From: Saprospirales bacterium
GTDB taxonomy: Bacteria; Bacteroidota; Bacteroidia; Chitinophagales; Saprospiraceae
Direction of reading: 5' to 3'
NCBI GenBank assembly: GCA_007695035.1
Contig: REEO01000073.1
Coordinates: forward strand, 1 to 49,686
DNA length: 49,686 bases
A program made the position numbers and the translations under genes. Positions 35,584-43,884 of the stretch are shown here, piece after piece. The notes beneath the pieces are model-generated. The model did no database searches. It saw only the letters and a program-made list of their open reading frames with translations, and had not been told where the DNA came from. Within the stretch, counting starts at the first letter, position 1, and each line of letters opens with the position of its first letter.

Positions 35584-35599
35584 GTTAGTATTCACTAAC
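35584..35599. promoter_or_regulatory. Palindromic operator candidate for the TetR gene
   Basis: GTTAGT-ATTC-ACTAAC, perfect 6-bp arms with 4-bp centre, ending 6 bp upstream of the chosen TetR ATG. Size and position fit a TetR-family autorepression site. Confidence 0.55.
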
Positions 35600-35611
35600 T
35601 AAATAGCGACC

Positions 35612-35635
35612 GGCTTAACTTTTTAGTATTAAGCC
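35612..35635. promoter_or_regulatory. Second inverted repeat upstream of the TetR gene
   Basis: GGCTTAA and TTAAGCC separated by 10 bp. Its central part contains TTAGTA, shared with the first palindrome. It may be a second operator or a hairpin. Confidence 0.4.
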
Positions 35636-35971
35636 TTAAAAATTTAGGAAAAAATGCTTTCGGCCGATGGGGAATGGACGGATGAAGTTATCGGGAATGA
35701 TTGCCTTATTTATTCAGTTAACAGCGCAAAAAAATGACTACGGTTTGGGATTTGCAGCTGATTTGGGATTAAATACGCACGACCCTGCGTATTTACAGAT
35801 ATTGGTGATAAATCCGGATCTGGGAAAAAGATACGCAGGATGTTGTGTATCTAGGGATGCCGGGGATATATGATTGATGGGTTAGAAAATAAGCAGGGCC
35901 GTGAGTATCTTCAGATATTGATTAAAAACTATATCTGTCATTTAAGTACTTTCTATACTTTGTACTGTCAA
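35636..35971. repeat. Spacer with AAATACGCA hairpins
   Basis: No supported gene. It contains hairpins at 35771-35794 and 35830-35851 and a third degenerate unit near 35896-35925, all followed by ACAGATATTG- or TCAGATATTG-like sequence. A 68-codon open frame over this stretch is considered spurious. Confidence 0.65.
35771..35794. repeat. AAATACGCA hairpin
   Basis: AAATACGCA - CGACCC - TGCGTATTT, perfect 9-bp arms with 6-base loop. A related hairpin at 47030-47049 sits in another spacer. Confidence 0.75.
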
Positions 35972-36634
35972 CTAATCAGACTGGCGCCTGAATTGTCCAT
36001 CTCTCCAGGCGTCGATAAACTCCTTCCACGCCATGGGATTGAGGACGTTCATAGGGCGAAACTGTCCCTGGTGATAGTAGGATTGGGATTGCTGGCGGAA
36101 GTAAAGAGAGGTTGCTTCCGGGCCATCGGCAGGCATATCTTCCCGCAATCTTGCCAGTGCTTCATCCGATAGGTTTTCAGCGGCTCTTCGCTGCAGCTCA
36201 TTGGACACATCCATAGCGAGGAATTCAATATCGAAATGGCGTCTGCTGGGCCACGGATAGATCACTGTCTCAGGCAGTAGGATGGTATCCTGGGTCAAAA
36301 GCTGAAAAATGGTGTAATGATCGCTCCAAAGGTCATCGGGAACTTCGTATTTGGCGGTTTCAAAACCAAGGGCAGAAAAAACAACTGTTTCACCCTCTCT
36401 TGCCACAATGGAGAAAAAACCATCATAATCAGAAAAGGTACCTCTGCTGGTTCCCTGTATGGCGATATTTACAAAAGGCACAGCAATCAAATCATCGTTG
36501 TGCTCTGTAAACACCTGTCCACTGAATTGAATTGGTTTGCGGTCGGGATCGGTTTGACCCATCGCTTGTTGAGCGTGCAAACCCAGCATTAGAAAAATTG
36601 CTCCTAAACCTATAATGTGATGCAAAAGGCGCAT
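35972..36634 (-). CDS. Exported protein with carboxypeptidase regulatory-like domain
   Basis: 220 aa. A signal peptide (about 1-26, ending near AMGQ) precedes a CarboxypepD_reg-like beta-sandwich (about 34-115): SGQVFTEHNDDLIAVPFVNIAIQGT, RGTFSDYDGFFSIVAREGETVVFSALGFE. This domain usually stands at the N-terminus of TonB-dependent receptors or forms small periplasmic proteins. The C-terminal part, to WKEFIDAWRDGQFRR, is a conserved unnamed region in Bacteroidota. No TonB receptor is adjacent, so it is a stand-alone periplasmic or outer-membrane protein of unknown role. ATG start clear. Confidence 0.8.
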   Translation of the reverse strand: MRLLHHIIGLGAIFLMLGLHAQQAMGQTDPDRKPIQFSGQVFTEHNDDLIAVPFVNIAIQGTSRGTFSDYDGFFSIVAREGETVVFSALGFETAKYEVPDDLWSDHYTIFQLLTQDTILLPETVIYPWPSRRHFDIEFLAMDVSNELQRRAAENLSDEALARLREDMPADGPEATSLYFRQQSQSYYHQGQFRPMNVLNPMAWKEFIDAWRDGQFRRQSD

Positions 36635-36883
36635 TTAAACAGCTTATTTTGTGAACGTCGGTCAAATGTACTAAATTAACTCCAACCCTAAAACAATATT
36701 GAGTCCGAAAATTGTTTTCACAAAATCCACATAGTTAAATATTTCGGAATTACTGTCCATACCAATAGCAAGGCACAGGACCTGAAATTTCTTAAACCAC
36801 ATGCTAAACTAACTCAGGGATAATTTACAGCTCAGTTTGATTTCAGAAAATGGGTCTAAATCATTAACTTTGCAGCCGAAAAA

Positions 36884-37840
36884 ATGAGGAGGAGCAGAAT
36901 AATCGGAAAACACCAGGGCCAATTAAAGGGCCCCATGCTGGTTTGTCTCGGTGCCATGCACGGCAACGAGAAGGCGGGTTTGCGTGCTATTTCCCTCATG
37001 TCCAAAATGCTCGAAGTCGAACCCATTACCAATCCCGCCTTTATGTTCAGGGGGCTTTTTCTCGGGATAAAGGGGAATATGGCCGCCATGCGCAAAAACC
37101 TCCGGTACATAAAAAAGGACCTCAATCGAATATGGACCCCGGAAAATGTGAACCGGGTCAGACAAACACCCGCTGAAAACCTGAGTGATGAGTTTCTGGA
37201 AATGAAGGAAATTCTCGAGATCATCGAGTACTACTACCACCGCTATAAACCCGAGAAACTATATATTCTGGACCTACACACCACCACCGCCCGCGGGGGC
37301 ATTTTTTCCATTGTTACCGACGATCCGCACAGTGTGAAGTTGGGTGTGGAACTACACGCGCCGGTGATTAAGGGAATGCTGGAAGGGATTAAGGGCACCA
37401 CGCTCCATTTCTTCAATGAAGATCATTTTTTCCCGGGAACAACCACGGTTGTCTTTGAAAGTGGTCAGCATGACGAACCCCTTTCGGTCAACCGCGCCAT
37501 AGCGGCCATTACCAATTGCATGCGTATTATTGGTTGCGTGAGAGGAGAGGATGTGGAGAACCGGCATGACTCACTGTTGATCGAGCACTCCACCGGCTTG
37601 CCAAAACTGGCTGAACTCGCATACTGTCACCCCATTAAAGAAGGTGATGGCTTCGAAATGAAGCCCGGTTACCACAACTTCCAGAGAGTGGAAAAGGGTG
37701 AAATCATCGCCACAGACAAAAAAGGCGACATTACCTCACCCGAGGATGGTCTTATACTCATGCCCCTCTATCAACCCCAGGGCGAGGACGGCTTTTTTAT
37801 AATCAGGGAATTGGTTCCATTCGACCCCGCAGAGGTGTGA
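36884..37840 (+). CDS. Succinylglutamate desuccinylase/aspartoacylase family enzyme
   Basis: Zinc-dependent M14-like deacylase, 318 aa. H26-G-N-E29 gives two zinc ligands, DLNRIW matches the Asn-Arg substrate motif, and LYILDLHTTT supplies the third ligand. The C-terminal half holds a beta domain with PEDGLILMPLYQPQGEDGFF, typical of the family. The substrate (acyl-amino acid) is unknown; no arginine succinyltransferase genes are nearby. TAACTTTG at 36865-36872 resembles a -7 box but the TTTG upstream is 25 bp away, too far for a confident promoter. The 3' end overlaps the convergent alkD remnant by 70 bp. Confidence 0.88.
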   Translation: MRRSRIIGKHQGQLKGPMLVCLGAMHGNEKAGLRAISLMSKMLEVEPITNPAFMFRGLFLGIKGNMAAMRKNLRYIKKDLNRIWTPENVNRVRQTPAENLSDEFLEMKEILEIIEYYYHRYKPEKLYILDLHTTTARGGIFSIVTDDPHSVKLGVELHAPVIKGMLEGIKGTTLHFFNEDHFFPGTTTVVFESGQHDEPLSVNRAIAAITNCMRIIGCVRGEDVENRHDSLLIEHSTGLPKLAELAYCHPIKEGDGFEMKPGYHNFQRVEKGEIIATDKKGDITSPEDGLILMPLYQPQGEDGFFIIRELVPFDPAEV

Positions 37841-38530
37841 GAAATTACAACTCCGGGCTCCATTTTCCTTCGTTTTAGCAACCGCAATCCTTCGCTCCTG
37901 CCCAGTGGATGCAAATTCGTCTGATCGGTAAAGGCTTTGACCCAGTTCGGATTAACCCTTCTGTAGTTTCTCAAAATCCAGCCTATTGCCTTATTGATAA
38001 AGAACTCATCACTTCCGATTTGGGATTTGATGACTTTGCTTAGTAAATGAGTATCGGTATCCTCTTTGTAGTGCAGTTGAAAGAGCAGAGCAGTCCGTAT
38101 TAGCCAAATATTTTCGCCGGCTATCCATTTTTCCACTGCTGCCAACCTCTCATCCGGAAATTTTATGAAGTAATGCCCTGCGATTTTTGAGGCGATAAAA
38201 TCTACTGTGTCCCACCAGGATTTTTGGGTGACCATACATTCAATGAGTTTGATGTCCTCTTTTCCAACTTGTTCCTGAATTTGTAGATCAGTTACTGACC
38301 AAAGTATTGGTACTCTCGCTCAGGCAGACTCCACAAATCCCGTATAGTTTTCTCTCACTTATTTAAATCGCTCACCAGCACCTCTGACAAAAAGGGTTTT
38401 TGCAGCTTTTGCCGAATTGGAGCCTTGATACCCAGGAACTCAAACTGGTTGCGCATATAAGCCTTTTGACCTTCCGCATCATCCGTGCCTATCGCTGAAG
38501 AAAGCAATCTTTCAATTGGTCTAAACTCAT
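37771..38530 (-). pseudogene. alkD: alkD-like DNA alkylation repair gene, decayed
   Basis: HEAT-repeat alkylpurine glycosylase of the AlkD family, broken. The C-terminal 154 codons are open (37771-38235) with KSWWDTVDFIASKIAG and DEFFINKAIGWILRNYRRVNP, family hallmarks. Upstream, on the same strand, the missing N-terminus is still readable: KAYMRNQFEFLGIKAPIR and RDLWSLPEREYQYF. It is interrupted by an in-frame TGA (38357-38355), an in-frame TAA (38294-38292, where Glu is expected in Q-E-L-I-Y-K-F), and a one-base deletion in the A-tract around 38263-38259. No in-frame ATG precedes the N-terminal frame; an ATG at 38530 is in a different frame. Several independent lesions argue for true decay rather than a sequencing error. 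Confidence 0.85.
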
Positions 38531-38639
38531 TTATGTTTGTTGATTATTTTTTGCAACCACTGTTAAGTTTGAATGATAATTGAATTTGTGCAGCATATTG
38601 GAAAATCTGGAAGCCGTATTAAAAGTTTCTAATGTCTCA

Positions 38640-39800
38640 TTATATGGACAGGTTTTTTATCTCGGGACGGTTCAGGACCTGTGGAACCCAGCGGAAAGGG
38701 AGTGGCGCCTGGAAGAGTTGGCTGACAGATCCACACAGATAGAGATCGTATTCGGAACAGTAAAAAAGCCAGGAACCAGTTACACCTGTGTGGCCGACAA
38801 CTGCGGGAATATTTGAAAAGGGGCTGTAGAGCCGAGGCAGTTTCCATCGCATCATACCCATTCCGTATTGAATTGGCCAGGAGGGCAATCGCAGGGCGGC
38901 TGAGTCCAGTGGAAATGAGAACTGATTCCAACTACTCCTCATCAGCTCACTGGTATGAGGGTCCTGAAACAGGCTTCCACTTATCAATGCCTTCATAAAC
39001 GCAAGTAGGTCGTCGGAGGTGGAGTAAAGGTCCCGAAATGAAGCGGTGAGCAACGGTTTTTTAAAGGGTTTTTTGGCCACCCAGAAATCTGCACCTCCAC
39101 GTCCCTCCATTTCATCTCCCTCGGGGTGAAAAGTGTTTTCCAGACCCAACGGTTGGTAGAAGAATTCCTGAAACACTTCACCAATCTGCTTGCCGCACTG
39201 ATGTTCTAAAATGGCGATGAGCAATTGAAAATTGGTGTCCGAATACCGGATTTTGATCTTGTTTTTGCTGAAATCGGCCGGGGAAAACCGTGGCTTGAGG
39301 TTATTTTTCACCTGATCCAGCAAATCGAGAATGGTTATTTCACGGTCCTCCTCTATGCCAATGTGATCGACCATACTTTTCCCGCCTGAGGGTTTGTCTA
39401 CCAACCAGTCCGGAATTCCAGAACTGTGACTCAGCAAGTGCCTGATCGAAATTTTTTGGGAGTAATCAGTACCCTTCAAAATATGCAGGCCGTCCATATA
39501 CTTTCCCGGCAAATATTTGGCTGCGGGTTTGTCCAAATCAATCTTCTTTCTCTCGACCAAGATAAAAATTCCCGCAGCTATAAATAGTTTGGTTACACTG
39601 GCAATCATGAAAGGAGTTTGGATCGTCATTTCTCCTCCCTCGTGTCGGGCTTTTCCGGCAGCTCCGACCCACTTGAATTCGCCGTTTCCGCTCTCCACTC
39701 CCAGGGCGACATGTTGCACCCCGTTTTTTTTCAATAACTTTTGAAGCATTTTCTCAAGCATAGATTGAGCTGCTTCGAACTGTGGTGATACCTGATTCAT
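38640..39800 (-). CDS. Serine hydrolase, class C beta-lactamase family
   Basis: 386 aa penicillin-binding-protein/beta-lactamase fold hydrolase (DUF/Pfam Beta-lactamase). The nucleophile motif S68-V-T-K71, the Y-S-D of the second motif (near 188) and HTG (near 341, replacing KTG) are all present. IRHLLSHSSGIPDW is a strong family marker. There is no clear signal peptide, so a cytoplasmic esterase or D-aminopeptidase-like role is as likely as cell-wall work; antibiotic resistance should not be assumed. It starts with an ATG at 39800. Next to the alkD remnant, same strand. Confidence 0.9.
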   Translation of the reverse strand: MNQVSPQFEAAQSMLEKMLQKLLKKNGVQHVALGVESGNGEFKWVGAAGKARHEGGEMTIQTPFMIASVTKLFIAAGIFILVERKKIDLDKPAAKYLPGKYMDGLHILKGTDYSQKISIRHLLSHSSGIPDWLVDKPSGGKSMVDHIGIEEDREITILDLLDQVKNNLKPRFSPADFSKNKIKIRYSDTNFQLLIAILEHQCGKQIGEVFQEFFYQPLGLENTFHPEGDEMEGRGGADFWVAKKPFKKPLLTASFRDLYSTSDDLLAFMKALISGSLFQDPHTSELMRSSWNQFSFPLDSAALRLPSWPIQYGMGMMRWKLPRLYSPFSNIPAVVGHTGVTGSWLFYCSEYDLYLCGSVSQLFQAPLPFRWVPQVLNRPEIKNLSI

Positions 39801-40158
39801 CTGTAAAATATTTTTTTGAAATTTTGCCGGAGTGCAGAAAATTTAATCATCCCTTTTGTCCGCAAGAAATTTATAAATTCCGGTCTGATCGAACAACTTC
39901 CGCATAATGTTAAATTTTTGGTCAGAAATACAATTAAGCAATCAATGTAGTTCTATTTTGGTAAAAAAACAAGAGTTCACTACAAAAAACCTTTTTGTCA
40001 TGAGAATGAGCGAAAAATTCAAGATCGAGGCAGCGGATGAAATATTCCGCAGGCGTAGCCTAAGCTACGTTGAGGAAAGATTTTATCCAATAACGAAGAT
40101 ATTGGATTTTGCAGCCATTCGGAATAGAAAGGTTTTTTTTGGAGTGGACTCAAATCTC
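39801..40158. other. Spacer with dispersed TTTTGTCATGAGAATGA element and hairpin
   Basis: Upstream of the beta-barrel gene the reading frame stays open, but the sequence looks like an inserted repeat. TTTTTGTCATGAGAATGAGCG (39990-40010) resembles TTTCGTCATGAGAATGAACG at 25790-25809, and CGTAGC-CTAA-GCTACG at 40054-40069 is a hairpin. The encoded 84-residue leader would precede a normal signal peptide, so it is not thought to be translated. Confidence 0.5.
40054..40069. repeat. CGTAGC hairpin
   Basis: CGTAGC CTAA GCTACG, perfect 6-bp arms, 4-base loop, 90 bp upstream of the beta-barrel gene start. Confidence 0.5.
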
Positions 40159-40806
40159 ATGAGAAATTTATGCAGTGGACTCATTATCCTTTTCTTACTA
40201 TTTATTGTGAAAGACCTCTCAGCCCAGGACTGGAAATTCGGTTTGCAGGCCGGAGTGGTGAACAGTGGAGTTACCACCAAAACATCCAACTTTCCTGACG
40301 AATTGGACAAGTCGGACTTTGAGGGTGACAGAATCTGGGCATGGCAGGTCAATGGAGTGGTCACGAGAACTCTCAGCGAGAACTTCCGGTTGTCAGCGGA
40401 ACCCGGCTATATTCGCAAGGGGTTCACAATCGATCACCTGCACAATGTGGACGATTTTAAACTGGATTACATCACTTTGCCAATCCTGGCAGACGTTAAA
40501 ATTTGGGGACCATTGCGGGTGCAAATCGGTCCGGAATTGAGCTACCGGACTGGTATTGATTACGGTGATGAGGAGGGCAACCTAGTCATCGATTGGGACG
40601 ATGAATTTGAGAATTGGGAGCTATCCGGCCTCGTGGGCTTGAGTTATGATTTCAATACTGCATTGAGTTTGGGCCTGAGATATAACCACAGTGTTATGAA
40701 AACAACACAATTTACTTTAGGTGATGAAATGGGTCAGCCCAATATCGATATCGATTATTACAACCAATACGCAAGTGCTGTGGTGCGCTATAATTTTGGT
40801 CTTTGA
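40159..40806 (+). CDS. PorT-like outer-membrane beta-barrel protein
   Basis: About 215 aa. Signal peptide MRNLCSGLIILFLLFIVKDLSAQ, then alternating amphipathic strands: WKFGLQAGVVNSG, FRLSAEPGYIRKGF, LRVQIGPELSYRTG, ALSLGLRYNHSVM, ending VVRYNFGL with a terminal aromatic-hydrophobic strand as needed for BAM recognition. It fits the small outer_membrane_beta_barrel/PorT family. I chose ATG 40159; the frame upstream reads through a repeat element. The role is unknown; related barrels include T9SS PorT and many uncharacterised surface proteins. Confidence 0.82.
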   Translation: MRNLCSGLIILFLLFIVKDLSAQDWKFGLQAGVVNSGVTTKTSNFPDELDKSDFEGDRIWAWQVNGVVTRTLSENFRLSAEPGYIRKGFTIDHLHNVDDFKLDYITLPILADVKIWGPLRVQIGPELSYRTGIDYGDEEGNLVIDWDDEFENWELSGLVGLSYDFNTALSLGLRYNHSVMKTTQFTLGDEMGQPNIDIDYYNQYASAVVRYNFGL

Positions 40807-40970
40807 TTTGGGACCAGTGTTAAGTTTCCTGTGGCGGTTAAGTCGCAGTAATTTGCTTATTTTTCGATGCGGAAAAACGCAGCATATCCATAGCTATGTG
40901 AGGCTTTTCTAACAAAGGAAAAGGACGAGAGACCAGGACCTGGGCTGGCTAAAGTATGCTTACCTTAACA

Positions 40971-41591
40971 CTAATCCTTCCTTTCCGGCAAATACATCCT
41001 CGGAAGTGACCATTGGAATTTTACCGCGAGGAGTCGGATGACGATAACCAAAAGACTGGTGAGTATGTAAATGATGTCCTGATCCCAGCCGGTCTCAAGC
41101 AAAAGCAGAAAAACAGTACCCCCTGCAATGGAAGCGGAGGCGTAAATTTCCTTTTGGAAAATAACGGGAACCTCATTGGAAAGTACATCCCGCAATACTC
41201 CACCGAAACTGGCCGACATAGTGCCGAGCAGAATGCAAATAATGGGATGGAGTCCGGCCTGCAATCCCAATTCCACCCCGGTTATGGTGAAAAGCCCAAG
41301 GCCCAGTGTATCAAACAGAAAAAAGGTTTTTCGCAATCTCAACAACCGGCTTCGGAAAACAAAGGCCGCCATAGCTGCTGCCAGAATCACATACAAATAC
41401 GACATATCCTGCATCCAGCCAACAGGCAGCCTGCCGATGAGAATATCCCTCAGAGTACCGCCTCCAATGGCCGTCACCAAAGCGATAATCATCACCCCAA
41501 AGGGATCAAATCGCTTCTGCATGCCTGCCAGCGCACCGGACATGGCAAAAACCGCTGTCCCAGCCAGATCGAGAATACTGAATATCGCCAT
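40971..41591 (-). CDS. Trimeric intracellular cation (TRIC) channel family protein
   Basis: 206 aa inner-membrane protein of the UPF0126/YicG family, the prokaryotic TRIC-type potassium channels, which form trimers. Seven TM helices in two repeats: GGGTLRDILIG in the first and GGVLRDVLSNEVP in the second, each with the GG/R-D kink. The length is standard. Starts at a clear ATG. Single gene; likely helps ion balance. Glycine transport has been suggested for some relatives. Confidence 0.92.
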   Translation of the reverse strand: MAIFSILDLAGTAVFAMSGALAGMQKRFDPFGVMIIALVTAIGGGTLRDILIGRLPVGWMQDMSYLYVILAAAMAAFVFRSRLLRLRKTFFLFDTLGLGLFTITGVELGLQAGLHPIICILLGTMSASFGGVLRDVLSNEVPVIFQKEIYASASIAGGTVFLLLLETGWDQDIIYILTSLLVIVIRLLAVKFQWSLPRMYLPERKD

Positions 41592-42103
41592 CTCATCATT
41601 TTTTGCGGTGCAAAATAAGGGAATTTGTACGGGAATGGGGAGGTTAGGAGGTGAGCATATTGTTCAGACCTTTTAAAAAACCAGGTCGCCTGGCACATAA
41701 CCATTTATTATTAGGCGCCATATAAATAGTAAAATTTCTTAATATAATATTTTATCACATGGTTAAAATGGCTTTATCAAATTAACCCTGGTGACTAAAT
41801 CATTGGATGTTGCGAGATTATTTGATGCAGCAATTTATTTATTCCTACTTTTTGTATTGATGCAAAATAGGCCAAAAAAGTAAGAAGGATCTGATACTTG
41901 GTACAAAACTATTAACCTGAGATGGTATAAATTTATGTCAGGTGGAAATTTTTCATGAATCGGTGAAATACAATTAAAAGAAGGCAGATATTTTTTAAGT
42001 ATTAATGTTTAAACTGTTTGTGTACACTTAAATAGAACCTAAGAGACTTCAGTGTGGGAATTAATCCAATCTTAATCGGGCTGCTACCAATTGGCTACCG
42101 ATA
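41592..42103. other. AT-rich spacer
   Basis: About 510 bp with no gene found. Very AT-rich between 41700 and 42050. I see no clear hairpin, array or promoter. It lies between the start of the TRIC-type gene and the end of the HAD gene. Confidence 0.5.
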
Positions 42104-42730
42104 TTACGGTACCAGAGACCCGGGTTTTATGAGGTCTTCCACTGGAAGTTCGGGAATGAGGTTGATTCCCGTCAGTCCGAGTGAGCTGGCGGCTTCTACA
42201 TTTTCTTCCACATCGTCTATAAAAATAGTCGCCTCTGGTTTCCATCCCAACTCTTTCATAACGTACTCAAAGCACTCCTTTTCTGGTTTTCGCAAGCCGA
42301 TTTGGTGGGAGTAAAAAACCTTTTCAAAGAACTCGTTCTCAAAATCCAGTCCGGGGTGTTTTTTTTCAAGTCCCTTGTACACATTTTCCAGGTGGAGAGA
42401 ATTGGTGTTGCTCAGGATGGCCATTCGGTGGTGTTTCTTCATTTCGTACAGCCATTCAATACGTCTGGCGGGAACACCGATCAACATGGCATTCCAGGCA
42501 TCGATTACGTCTTTGGCCTGTACCTCATTCCGGCAAAATTTGAGAATTCCATTGATAAAAAGCTCAGTGGATATTTTTCCGGTTTCGTACTTTTTCACCA
42601 GTTCTTCGATCTCCCGGCGTGCCTCTTCCACATCATCCGCAACGAGTTCTTCAAGCATCCTGGTGGTCTTCGGTATGTCCAGGTCTATGAGCACATTCCC
42701 GAAGTCAAACAAAATATTTACTCCTTTCAT
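42104..42730 (-). CDS. HAD-family phosphatase
   Basis: 208 aa haloacid-dehalogenase-like hydrolase, subfamily IA, close to YihX-type sugar phosphatases. Motif I is FDFGNVLID with nucleophile Asp9; motif II Ser is in AILSNTN; motif IV is IFIDDVEENVEAA. The small cap (about 20-90) fits the IA class. It probably removes phosphate from a small sugar phosphate. The start ATG 42730 is clear. It diverges from the tRNA gene. Confidence 0.9.
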   Translation of the reverse strand: MKGVNILFDFGNVLIDLDIPKTTRMLEELVADDVEEARREIEELVKKYETGKISTELFINGILKFCRNEVQAKDVIDAWNAMLIGVPARRIEWLYEMKKHHRMAILSNTNSLHLENVYKGLEKKHPGLDFENEFFEKVFYSHQIGLRKPEKECFEYVMKELGWKPEATIFIDDVEENVEAASSLGLTGINLIPELPVEDLIKPGSLVP

Positions 42731-42895
42731 TTAGCCAGTTATGGCGGTATCGCCTGAGCGAAACCGGTTAAAAATTTCCTTCTCTCAAAACTTAAAAGCC
42801 CAAAAGTACGAAAGCCACGCGAACCCTCAAAGTTTTTCCAACCGGCCCACCAGATACCGGAGAAAGGGATTTTGAAAAAGGACGGAAAAAAAGTT

Positions 42896-42926
42896 GTTGG
42901 TAATTCACGGGAAATACCTATTTTTG
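42896..42926 (+). promoter_or_regulatory. Promoter of the tRNA gene
   Basis: GTTG at 42896-42899, 19-bp spacer, TATTTTTG at 42919-42926. Good fit to the Bacteroidota consensus; transcription would begin a few bases before the tRNA. Confidence 0.6.
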
Positions 42927-42938
42927 CATCCCAATTAC

Positions 42939-43012
42939 GGGCCCATAGCTCAGCTGGTTAGAGCATCTGACTCATAATCAGGAGGTCCAAGGTTCAAGTC
43001 CTTGTGGGCCCA
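42939..43012 (+). tRNA. tRNA with CAU anticodon (elongator Met, or Ile2)
   Basis: 74 nt complete cloverleaf. Acceptor GGGCCCA pairs with TGGGCCC; D arm GCTC...GAGC; anticodon stem TCTGA/TCAGG with loop CTCATAA, anticodon CAU at loop positions 3-5; T arm CAAGG TTCAAGT CCTTG. Discriminator A; CCA is not encoded. The G1-C72 pair excludes the usual initiator. Elongator methionine is likely, but a lysidine-modified tRNA-Ile(CAU) cannot be ruled out by eye. Confidence 0.93.
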
Positions 43013-43133
43013 CAGTTGAAAATCAAAGGGTTACGGCTTTTTACGGCTCGTAGCCCTTTTTTATTAGCGAGACAGGCGTAATATGAACGCGAAGTGGCCT
43101 GCCTTGTTAAAAACCTGAACGAAAGTATTGACA

Positions 43134-43838
43134 ATGAATATTTTGATCACAGGAGCCAGCAGGGGAATTGGATACGCCACCTGCCTTGAGCTTTCCAAAG
43201 ACCCGAACAACCGATTGATTGCCCTATCCAGGGACGGGGAAAAACTGGGCAAACTCGCCGCGGAGTGTAAAGCTGAGCACAGAAATGAGATTGATTGGCT
43301 GTCCTTTGACCTTCAAAAACCCGACTGGGATGCACTTCTAGGCAAACTCAAAAAATTAGGGTCACTCGACTTGCTGATAAATAACGCAGGGGCATTGATC
43401 AACAAGCCCTTTGAACACACGGAACCTAAAGATTGGCGGTGGATGATGGAGGTAAATGTAATTGGTGCTGCAGAGATGGTCCGCCATTGCCTGCCTGCAT
43501 TGCAAAAATCAGATAAGGCCCACATAGTTAACATTGGTAGCATGGGGGGATTTCAGGGTAGCGCAAAATTTCCCGGGCTGGCTGCCTACAGTGCATCCAA
43601 AGCCGCCATCGCCTGCTGGACGGAATGCATAGCCAATGAACTGGCTGAAACAAAAATTTCGGTAAATTGCCTTTGTCTTGGCGCCGTCAAAACAGAAATG
43701 CTGGCTGAGGCATTTCCGGGATTCAAACCTCCTATGAGTGCTGAAGAAATGGCAGGTTTTGTCGCTGATTTTGGGAAGAACGGGCATCAATTTTTCGGTG
43801 GGCAAATCATTCCGGTGGCCTCTTCCAATCCCGGTTAA
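43134..43838 (+). CDS. Short-chain dehydrogenase/reductase
   Basis: Classical SDR, about 234 aa. Cofactor motif TGASRGIG at residues 6-13, INNAGAL, catalytic Ser in NIGSMGGFQG and Y-S-A-S-K. The segment CLCLGAVKTEML is the usual post-beta-6 loop. The Arg after the second residue of the glycine motif favours NADP. ATG 43134 is chosen over TTG 43128. It is downstream of the tRNA and independent of it. Substrate unknown; 3-oxoacyl reductase-like enzymes are the nearest type. Confidence 0.9.
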   Translation: MNILITGASRGIGYATCLELSKDPNNRLIALSRDGEKLGKLAAECKAEHRNEIDWLSFDLQKPDWDALLGKLKKLGSLDLLINNAGALINKPFEHTEPKDWRWMMEVNVIGAAEMVRHCLPALQKSDKAHIVNIGSMGGFQGSAKFPGLAAYSASKAAIACWTECIANELAETKISVNCLCLGAVKTEMLAEAFPGFKPPMSAEEMAGFVADFGKNGHQFFGGQIIPVASSNPG

Positions 43839-43884
43839 ATGAAATCAGGTTTCCACACGCTCTCAAAAAAAGCGGTAGAACCCT

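Noticed and set aside
35667-35873. 68-codon rightward frame near the TetR gene
   Set aside because: Runs through the AAATACGCA hairpins and has no recognisable domain.
38580-38816. 78-codon rightward frame
   Set aside because: Mostly antisense to the serine hydrolase gene.
38640-39800. Antibiotic-resistance beta-lactamase
   Set aside because: The fold family matches, but the HTG variant and lack of a signal peptide fit a general esterase or peptidase better.
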